Shown: positions 55,922 through 64,000 of the stretch, piece by piece
Layout of the letters: each line of letters begins with the position of its first letter
How positions within the stretch are numbered: the stretch's first letter is position 1
Assembly: GCA_022836615.1 (NCBI GenBank)
Contig: MU405259.1
Coordinates: forward strand, 1 to 64,000
Reading direction: 5' to 3'
From: Annulohypoxylon bovei var. microspora
Lineage: Eukaryota; Ascomycota; Sordariomycetes; Xylariales; Hypoxylaceae
Length of the DNA: 64,000 bases
Program-made: the position numbers and the translations under genes
The notes under the pieces: generated by a model
Seen by the model: only the letters and a program-made list of their open reading frames with translations
Databases searched by the model: none
What the model was told of the DNA's origin: nothing

Positions 55922-56297
55922 ATGCCAATGACCGCGCTGAACGTAAAGCTGCATGGCTATGAAGTTCAATTCGAACCGGAGTGGGATAATTGTAAATGCG
56001 TCTTAGTTACAAGGAAAACATTGGTCGGCCGCTTATGTCACGAACCTCTATTCCAGGTCGGAAAGCAACACCTGCGAAAGGTTGGAGGAATTCTACAGTA
56101 AGATTGGTTCGATGATTATCAACAGAAAGGGTTTCAACTATATTTCCCTTAGTAATCTGGATAGCATCGAATACATATTGTCAAGTATAACCGACCGAGT
56201 ACGTTGGCGGTTCCGCCGCATGGACGAGGATCTGGCAATTGCCATGGAAGTCCTGCTAGCTTTATTCTCATATAGTTCGGCCCTTCTATCTATCTGA
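55922..56297 (+). other. Interrupted coding-like stretch
   Basis: A 59-codon frame from ATG 55922 (MPMTALNVKLHGYEVQFEPE) overlaps a second frame without ATG reaching 56297 (ERLEEFYSKIGSMIINRKGF, YILSSITDRVRWRFRRMDED). A one-base shift would connect them. Possibly part of a decayed gene divergent from the fragment at 55.5 kb. Confidence 0.2.
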
Positions 56298-59200
56298 AAG
56301 GCATGTATGTAGGTATGTAATAGTTGGAGTCGGCGTTGTAAACCTCATTTCGCGTGCAGATGCCACCGTACTTATGAAACCGAGCCACAAAGCGCCACTA
56401 CTACATAGTGAGCTGAAACGCCCCCCTACGCAGACACGGCTCCTCCTGCAAGGAACTACAGATTACTGTAAAAAAAGAAACCAAATCCAAAAATCCAGAT
56501 CTATCAGATTTTTCTTTTTCCAGCCCTGGACAGTCGCACGGCAGTGGGATGGCGTGCCAGCGGGATCTGCCCGGAAAGTCCTAGCTAGCTGACATGTAAT
56601 ACTGTAGTAATGGACATGCAACCAAAAGCAGCAGGGCATAGATTTCGCGACGACCCAATCAGAGACGCGCTATTCTTCTCCTTCATCCCTCGATCCGTTT
56701 CTGCCGTTCGAAGGATTCAACTGAGAGGGATCGGAGGCTTAATAACCTTGCCAGCCCTGATCGGAAATCTGACTACTCACGAGGACCGGATCTCCCGGAA
56801 ATTTGACTGGTCGACGAAGGGAAAAGAAACGTGGCCGCGTAGAGCGAGCCGTGGTCCCGGGCTTATTCTGGATAGATGAGCCAAGGAAGATGACAGGATG
56901 GATGTTAAATATTCAGGTACCCGGCCGATATCAATTACTATGTAATTGCTTCTGAAGGATCTAAGCTAAAGGACCGGTGTCGAAGATTTTTTTTTTTTTT
57001 TAGGTGGGTTGCTATAATGTTTTTATTTATTATTGTCAATATTGACTTTCAATGTCAACAAAACACCTATAAAAACCAGGACAACCACCACAATTAACCT
57101 GCCTTAGTTGTCTTTTCAAAGGAGGCCGCTAAGCTGCGGAAGATATAGTCGGGATCTAGGTACGGCGGTCTAGACTAACAAAACCCTTAGCGTTGCAGAA
57201 GCTATTATGGCAAAGCGAGATTGCTGTGGATCTAGTAGGGCTGCTAGCTCGTGAAGCTTAGGCAGGGGAGTTCGTGTTGAGAGCAACATCGCCGCTGCAG
57301 GGTCGCGCAGAGCTCCGCCCGGTGAGCTCGGACTGATGGTTAATTCACATGATGAACCGGCGGAGCACCGTGAGCCGCTTCAACGGCTCTCGTGGTCGTA
57401 GCTAAGACTCTCAGTTCCATCTGTTACAGATGTCTTAGAATGTTGGTACCAAGCCCGGGCATCTTAATTGAGTTGTTGGCGGGGCATGTCAAATGTCACG
57501 GCTGTCTTGTTAGCTCGTCATCGTTAGGAGAGACATACACTACAGCCAACTTGTGGGACGCTGAAGATTCTGCGGAATCCGATGGCGTGAACCGTCGTGG
57601 CCTTAGATGTGGACCCGTCGCCGCTCTTTGCCCCTCCGTATTGTGAGGTGAATCCGAAGCTCTCGGGGTCTTCCCTGATGGAATAGATGACTAGATCGCC
57701 CGGCCAGATCGCAGAATGCTGCTATGCGCCGCTCGCCCGGGAATCGAACCATCGCTGGACTACTATTTATGTAGTAATCAATATACAAGAGCGGGGTTCC
57801 TCCGGTCGATTAGAGTGGCGGAATCATATCTATGCTACCAACATCTGCTGTATGTGTACATATGTATAGGATCGTGCGTGTCTCGGTGTTTGGTACATAT
57901 TTCATCGGCGGATCTTAGTACGGGTATGTTGTGCTACTGTTAGTCTAACAGTCCGTGAAGGTCTGCTGCCGGCTCACCGATGAGAAGATGAACTGGATGG
58001 TAGGTAACGCCGCATGGTTCATCCTTGAATCATAGCACCGAGTCTTAGAGTAGCTACTACAGGGACCCTGCCGGCTTTTGGTGCATGGCAAGCAATGGTC
58101 TTCATCGTGCCGTCGAGGACCTCGACTCAAGTCAAGGTCTAGCTAGGCAGTCAGGCAACAAGTCGATGGCGTCTTGAGGCAATGAATTAAATGTCAGGGT
58201 CTTTGGTTAGCGGTGAGATATCCATGTTCGGCCAGACTATGTACGCGGTCCTTGCTAACCGTGCCGTGTGTGCTCTGAAGACGGAATACTTTAGAAGCTC
58301 ATTGGCGTGGTGTTTTGCATCGGAGATTATTGTCTTTTTTCCTTTCTGGGCTAAGCTTGCGGGCTAGCCAAGGATGATCATCAGGACTCCAGACCCCCTG
58401 GCTCTCCTTGCATGGATAGGTATTCATGTATTGTCTATTAATAATGTGAGATTTGCTGTCTGCTCGATGATAATGACGCTGCGATACCAATTGAGCTTTC
58501 GATACTCGTATTCAATTGGGAGGCGAATTGAATGGAAGTAATAGTCGTCTTGTTTGTTGCCGCCCCCTTTCTTTCTTTCTCATCGTCATCGTCAAGATGG
58601 TTGAGTGAAAATAGTCTCAGCTAAATATGTACATGACATACCTCGGTATTTAATTATTAATATATGTACCTGGAGAAGTACCTGGAGAAGAAAAAATTTC
58701 CTTTCCCACCGGGGTGGATTGGTGGGCACAGGGACCCCATATTCTTATTATCATGTACATATGTATGTATGTATGTACATAAGAGCTGAGGAATATTTAA
58801 TCTGAGCGTCATATCATACCACTTACATAGGAGTCGTCACTTCACCCTAGTTTGTTGGGCTCGGCCCTGTTACAGATCGATTGGAATGAATATGAAGTCA
58901 GCAAAAAAAGCTTTGGCATGAGGTTAGTGAAGCCGTTAGCAAAGTAACAAAATCCATAGCAAACATCGATGGCCCTGGCATGAAGCGTAGGCAAACTTTT
59001 CCCAAGGCCACGGTTAGTATTCATATGTACTAAATATGCGAGATGGCGGAGAACAACTGGAGAATCGCTAGTAGGGCTGCCTTGTCGACTGTCGGGAGGC
59101 TCATAGACTGAACGGCCTCTCATGTGAAAGAGATCCGCTAGGACACGCCAGCGAGTGGATTACTTAGGCCTCTCACGGCCCTCACGGACCCATATCATCA

Positions 59201-61030
59201 AACCTAATGCTACCGGGAGCTGTCCTAGCGAAGTTGAAAGACACGATGACCTTGTCTGTTGTTGGTCCTCGGCAGCAATAATAGCGACGTTAAGATCAAA
59301 ACTATTTTCCGCCTCATATTGCTTCCCAAAATTTTCTCGCTTCTTATTGCTCGGCCGCCGGTAGAACGTCTGACAAGCTTACTTTTTTTCTTCGTTTCTT
59401 CTTCCTTCGCTTCTATTCTTACGGTCCTTCCGCATAGGGGCAAGTAGGCTGAGCAATCCGATACTCATTCGCCCATTCGTTCATTCATTCGTCCTCAAGT
59501 ACGGCAATAATAATTGCGTTCTTTTCTGAATTTCAACCTTGCTGACCGGTGCTTGGAAACCTTGTGCTGCACAATTCGCTTGTTCCCCCCTATTTAGCCA
59601 TCTTACCGGCTTACTCATTACGTACCACGCAAGGCCAAGAGACCTTTTTGGGCGAAGGGGGTTTCGATTGAATCTTGTCATAGCGACAGCGTCCAGGTCC
59701 AGGTGGAATCAAGCTTTAAAGTTAACAGACGCAGCGGGGAAAAAAAGAAAAGAACAAGAGGTGCAAATTGGGGGCGGAACTAGAACAGGGACTCGTGAGA
59801 TCTATCCACGCCAAAAGCTGAGCGCTGCATATCATATTGGACGCCCACCTGGGTGCCCACCTGGGTAGCGAGCAAGCCACGACCAATCCTATCGTCCTAT
59901 CCACCAATTTTATCCTGCTTGTCCAACGGCAAAATCCTACCCCCGAACGGCATCAGCCATTGAAAAGGAGGGGTAGATAGAAGCGCAGAGAGGGGATTCG
60001 CGGTGCGTCGCGTTGATGATAGGCCACCCGTACCTGCATACCCCTGTAAAGTCCTGCAAAATACCTGCAAAACTGCAAGAGGAAAAGATCCCAGAAGCAC
60101 GGGAGACAAGGGTGGTGTGTGTGGCATCCCATCCAGTACTACCTCAACAACACGAGAGCGCAGCGCGACAACCATCAGAACGCGTCCGAACCGCTCATCT
60201 ACTTTTATTCTGGCTGGCCCCGCCGAATAGCAAACACACCCATTTCGACCTTCGGCCTACTTTCTCGACCCTCTACTTTTCTATCCTCTTGTCCTGTCCT
60301 GTCCTTCATCCCATATCTTGGGAATCTACAACTAATCTTCAGTAATCGCTTTCTCCTTGTCACAGCCCGGACTAGGTGTGGTCGGTATTACCGGCCTACT
60401 GGGTCTGTCCGTCACCATATCCATTCTTTCCCGTTTATTCCCTCGCTTATACACACACAAATATCACGGCCCAAGGCCCGACATTCGTTTGCTTTAGTTT
60501 TTGGTCTTGCTTTGCTTTAACTAGCCCGGCAATTGAACCTATATAAAGAAATTCTGCAGTCTTCCGGGACACATCGCCTCATGTATATTCCGGTTGGTCG
60601 GCTGCATCTACCATATACCAACATCACGCGGACGCGGTTATCGACTGCCTAGACCGCTAATTCATTTGTCTTTAATAAGGCGATTTGCTATTATTATTTC
60701 CGCGGCGGCCCGATCCTGGTGCTTTCGCTTGAACCTCCAATCTGGGGTTCAAAATCCGGGGCATTCTCTAAGCCTTGGTGTCGGTAAGAGACGATATCGA
60801 CTCAAGCCTCAATTTTACGTCTCTCTGGCCTCCTTCTGGCCAGTAGGAACAGGAAAAAGACTATCCTGGTGGGTCTCCCCACAGTTGGAATCTTTGGACG
60901 GTGGTGGGCCTTGCTGCCCTTAACCGACACACCGACCTTTAGTGTTTCCGCGCATATTCTTTGACTCATCTGAGGTAGCCCAGAGCCGTTCGGCTTTCCT
61001 GGAGATACACTGCGTTGGATTGGAATTTAT
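56298..61030. other. Gene-poor region and leader of the membrane protein gene
   Basis: 4.7 kb without a supported gene. It includes a run of 15-16 T's near 56986-57001, a perfect 12-bp palindrome GTCAATATTGAC (57035-57046) followed by a TATAAAAA at about 57068, a 13-bp direct repeat (GGTGCCCACCTGG) near 59844-59869, and C/T-rich leader-like DNA from about 60230 to 60500. Small frames have no family resemblance. Confidence 0.4.
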
Positions 61031-62446
61031 ATGTTCCGTCCTGCGCTTTATTCGACCAACAAACTCCTCTTCAACATGGCAAGGTCTCGTGTTCTCAGCG
61101 GCGTGCTAGGCGCCGTTGCCTTGTTGGCGACAGCAGCCGTTTTGGCTCTTGAAATCATCATAGCCCAGGGACTCTCAGAATTGGTTCCCTCTGTCACAAT
61201 CGCCGCAATCGTTGCATCAGCATGGGAAGGGCTGGTTCTCATTCTAATAATTTTCCTTCTTGTTAAATGCTCTCGACGGTCGACGGATTTTGGAAAGAAG
61301 AAAAAAAATGGTGCCTGGTTTGCATTGGGCCTGGTTTCGAGCATACTGGCATCTATGGCATCTATTGTGATGCAGGTCGTGATGGGAAAGTCTGACAAGT
61401 TACCGGAGACCATGCTTCAGGTCCGGTCGATGAACTTCCTTATCGGGTCCGCTATCACACTCGTCTGTGCTTTCGTGGGACAACTCGCCTTCATCGTTGT
61501 CTATTTCGTTGTCGATCGGTCACCTGACTCAGAGCAAGCGCTGTCTCTTCATACCAACGAAGACAATTCCCGCTTACCGAATATACGTGTGAAGTCTATT
61601 CCTTATAGTCGAACAACACCGGCTTCTAGTCAAACGAAGATCCAGGAACGGCCGCTGACAGATTACTCAAGCCGGCCCAACTCGAGTAGTGGCCGTTCGA
61701 TGGCCGAGACTATGAGCTCTATTCGATCTTCGATTTCTCACACTGTACGACCCACTGGATCTAAGACTAGATTGCTGTCAACTAGTACAAGGACTGTGCG
61801 TCGCCCTCCTTCAATTGACTCAACTGGTTACCGGGAGCGGTCGAGCGTGACAGAGGATGGCTTCGATTCCTGGGATACTTCCTCCGTCGACCCTCAAAAT
61901 CGACAAATAGTCGTGGATCACAGTCCCCCCGTACGTGCCCGCTTTTTGGAGACCATTCCCGCGAGCCCGACAACTAGTAGAAGTCCGAGTCCCGGATGTC
62001 CCTTGGATTTGGAACCTCCAAAACGCAACCGGAGAAGTCGAAGCTATAGTCCTCTTCCTAAAGCCCAACATGAACGCAGCTTGACGCCCTTGTCGTCACC
62101 AGGCGAGCTACATATTCACCCACTTTTCCGATCTGACTCACCTGTGCCTCCACCGGCAGCTACCCCTGGAACGATGGTTATTGCGGCACCTAACGCCGGT
62201 CAAACCATCTCGGAGAAATCTCTCACTCGAATGCGGAGCGGAAGTCTACCTACGGGGCCAAACCCCTTAAGTCGTCAAGGAAGCTATGAGAGCTTCCGAA
62301 AGTCACCAAGCCCTAATTCAGATCGGCTCCGCGCAGAGGAAGCAGGCGGAGAGAGGAAAATGACCCCTCCGATTCCCGAGTGGATTTTGAGTGCCGGGAA
62401 GAACGAGTTTGACCGAACCCAGGATCAAAAAGCTGTTGGCGCGTGA
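61031..62446 (+). CDS. Uncharacterised four-helix membrane protein
   Basis: A 471-residue single-exon protein. Four hydrophobic segments are visible: about 22-46 (LSGVLGAVALLATAAVLALE), 53-79 (TIAAIVASAWEGLVLILIIF), 93-117 (AWFALGLVSSILASMASIVM) and 134-160 (NFLIGSAITLVCAFVGQLAF). A basic loop (KCSRRSTDFGKKKKN) lies between the second and third. The remaining 310 residues are Ser/Pro/Arg-rich and disordered, with many SP/TP sites and SPSPGCPLDLEPPK-type motifs, suggesting a phosphorylated cytosolic tail. Overall design recalls MARVEL/SUR7-like four-helix proteins, but no signature is seen. The ATG at 61076 (MARSRVLSG) is an equally plausible start. Confidence 0.83.
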   Translation: MFRPALYSTNKLLFNMARSRVLSGVLGAVALLATAAVLALEIIIAQGLSELVPSVTIAAIVASAWEGLVLILIIFLLVKCSRRSTDFGKKKKNGAWFALGLVSSILASMASIVMQVVMGKSDKLPETMLQVRSMNFLIGSAITLVCAFVGQLAFIVVYFVVDRSPDSEQALSLHTNEDNSRLPNIRVKSIPYSRTTPASSQTKIQERPLTDYSSRPNSSSGRSMAETMSSIRSSISHTVRPTGSKTRLLSTSTRTVRRPPSIDSTGYRERSSVTEDGFDSWDTSSVDPQNRQIVVDHSPPVRARFLETIPASPTTSRSPSPGCPLDLEPPKRNRRSRSYSPLPKAQHERSLTPLSSPGELHIHPLFRSDSPVPPPAATPGTMVIAAPNAGQTISEKSLTRMRSGSLPTGPNPLSRQGSYESFRKSPSPNSDRLRAEEAGGERKMTPPIPEWILSAGKNEFDRTQDQKAVGA

Positions 62447-63763
62447 TATTAGAAAGGACCAGAATGGTCTACCGATGGAACGGTATGAATAATGATTAAT
62501 ATGACTCGTGATTAATATTTTATTCCGATAGAACGAGGAAGTTGCTGTATGTCTAAAAACGTTGGGAAACGGATCGGATTTGGGGGTTACTTGGGTGATA
62601 CCATTGTCATTCAGCGCGGCGTTGAACTACCTTCTCAACCTCGCAATGAGGGACCTATCGTTCTCTCCTAGGGAATATGAAGGAGATAGAAGATAGACAT
62701 TGAAGTGAGTAATGAATCAAGTAAAATCAATAAAACGAAACGAAATGAAATGAAATGAAACTGAATTTTTTAAGTCCTGTTCAATATAAACAACGTGATC
62801 CTGATCAAAATCAGCAAATTCCTGACAAATTATTTTATTCAACTTGAACTCTCTGTGACCAGGTGCTTTAACATAAGTAGGTACCTAGGTAGTAAATACC
62901 ATGAGGCTTATTCGATGGTTGAGAGCTTCATGACAAGATGGATGATGATCTAGAAAATAAAACCAGGTATGCAGAGAAGCTAATAAGCATATCAAGAGTT
63001 CTTGACAACTTACCCTTACCTTAGTTTGGCTAACTTCCTACCTACCTATGTACCTAGGTTCCTTCCCATTTAATAGGAACAGGCAGTTTCAGACTTGAAC
63101 GTTGATAAACAGGGCTGGGTTTTCCTTTTGATAGATATCTATGGATGTGATTGCCTTGCAAACTTACAGGCATCGATGAGGCATCAATGGGATACAAGGA
63201 AGTTTCGACCGACCCGATCGCCTTGCAGCCTCGCTTTTAAAGTTGCCCCTCCAGTGGACCCCGCATTTTTGGTGGTTACAAACATTGAACATTGAACATC
63301 CGTGAATTGGTACTTTCGTTAAGGTTTAGCTTAGGTAAGAATTTAAGTACCTACATATGTAGGTTTACGTATGTATGTACAATACACACAGATGTTTAGC
63401 ATGCACGAAAGTCATTACCTAAAAAATCTTATGTGGTAAGCAAGAAGTAGCGCTAGCCGCCCGCCACTGCCCGCCGCGCGACACATCATTAACTGCTACC
63501 TGAAATTCAAGACTTCTCGATCAGACTTTCCACTCCCGTCGCTTTCCACCTTTGACTAGAAAAAAAAAAGATTCTGGTCAGAGCACAAAGCTACCAAATC
63601 TTAACCTTCTTCCGCATTTCAACATCTACGAAACGTTGGCGAGTTTACTTTTCACTTTTCCTTCGCGCCGACTTAATCCTCAACTACTACTACCCCTCAC
63701 TATTTTCTACAACCTTCGTCTGTCAGTCTAGGAGTAGCTATCCCGAAGCTGCCCGTCGCCACG
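62447..63763. other. Intergenic region and RAD23 promoter
   Basis: Contains GAAATGAAAT repeats near 62738-62760, CCTAGG motifs near 62884 and 63053, and a C/T-rich leader from about 63600 to 63720. No gene is seen. Confidence 0.45.
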
Positions 63764-64000
63764 ATGAAGGTCACTTTCAAGGTATGTTATCGTAGACTAG
63801 CTGTAGAAAAAGTGATTTATTGCGATGGACTCAAGCTGTTCCCTACCTTTCTCTTCGTCGTAATACCTCGCTGTAATTGACAAGGCTAACGATTTCAACC
63901 TTAACTATAGGAGCTTTCAAATCAAAAGTTCACGCTCGATGTCGAGCCTACGGACCTTGTATGTCGTTATCCTATCATCGCAGACACTTAACAATACACA
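63764..64000 (+). CDS. RAD23: RAD23-like protein, 5' end only
   Basis: The first two coding exons of a UBL-UBA ubiquitin-receptor/nucleotide-excision-repair protein. Exon 1, 63764-63781, encodes MKVTFK and ends at a GTATGT donor. Exon 2, 63911-63958, encodes ELSNQKFTLDVEPTDL and ends at another GTATGT. Together they form the first two strands of the N-terminal ubiquitin-like domain, which delivers clients to the proteasome. The gene continues past the window end, so only 22 residues are visible; the assignment rests on the MKVTFKxLxxQKF pattern and the exon layout. Confidence 0.72.

Noticed and set aside
57735..57765. tRNA-like T-arm on the minus strand (GGTTCGATTCC box)
   Set aside because: The flanking bases do not form a five-pair T stem, and no D arm, anticodon arm or acceptor stem can be drawn.
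1..64000. Secondary-metabolite cluster, transposon, viral insertion or CRISPR array
   Set aside because: No synthase, transposase, reverse transcriptase, long terminal repeat or regularly spaced repeat array was seen on either strand.

Overview
The window is nuclear DNA of a filamentous ascomycete (Pezizomycotina, most likely Sordariomycetes). The evidence is short GT-AG introns of about 45-130 nt, single-copy housekeeping genes on both strands 1-4 kb apart, CT-rich leaders, and proteins typical of this group such as a SET2 with AWS-SET-WW-SRI layout and a Q-rich-tailed AOS1. I see no operons, rRNA, convincing tRNA, CRISPR, intact transposon or secondary-metabolite cluster. Species cannot be named from the sequence.

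Layout. 0.5-7.4 kb: dephospho-CoA kinase (CAB5), a 936-residue low-complexity protein whose tail carries Trp-Gly repeats, and eIF5 (TIF5). 10-16 kb: the bHLH-zipper factor CBF1 and the GID E3-ligase subunit FYV10/GID9. 16.8-22.2 kb: the CCR4-NOT deadenylase POP2, followed in the same frame by a 210-codon open frame, then a complex I B12 (NDUFB3-type) subunit and a coiled-coil protein. 24.4-35.5 kb: eIF6 (TIF6), an uncharacterised 614-residue protein whose first coding exon is only the ATG, SUMO-activating AOS1, and an uncharacterised 890-residue basic/coiled-coil protein. 38-42.8 kb: rRNA methyltransferase BMT5 and an AT-hook protein. 46.9-52.8 kb: SET2 and the GABA transaminase UGA1. 53-61 kb: gene-poor DNA with decayed coding stretches. 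61-64 kb: a four-helix membrane protein and the first exons of RAD23.

Most genes belong to general cell functions rather than one pathway: translation and ribosome assembly (TIF5, TIF6, BMT5), mRNA decay and chromatin (POP2, SET2), ubiquitin/SUMO control (FYV10, AOS1, RAD23) and core metabolism (CAB5, UGA1, complex I). Exon boundaries below were read by eye from splice consensus, frame and family similarity; they were not tested against RNA.

The most interesting signals are: (1) the open frame after the POP2 stop, which a 132-nt stop-containing intron ending exactly at that stop would join in frame; (2) the EWGG/WG-repeat tail of the 936-residue protein; (3) abrupt patches of near-saturated GC at third codon positions, including inside single genes; (4) broken coding relics at 54.9-56.3 kb; (5) a dispersed CCTAGG-centred palindrome confined to non-coding DNA.
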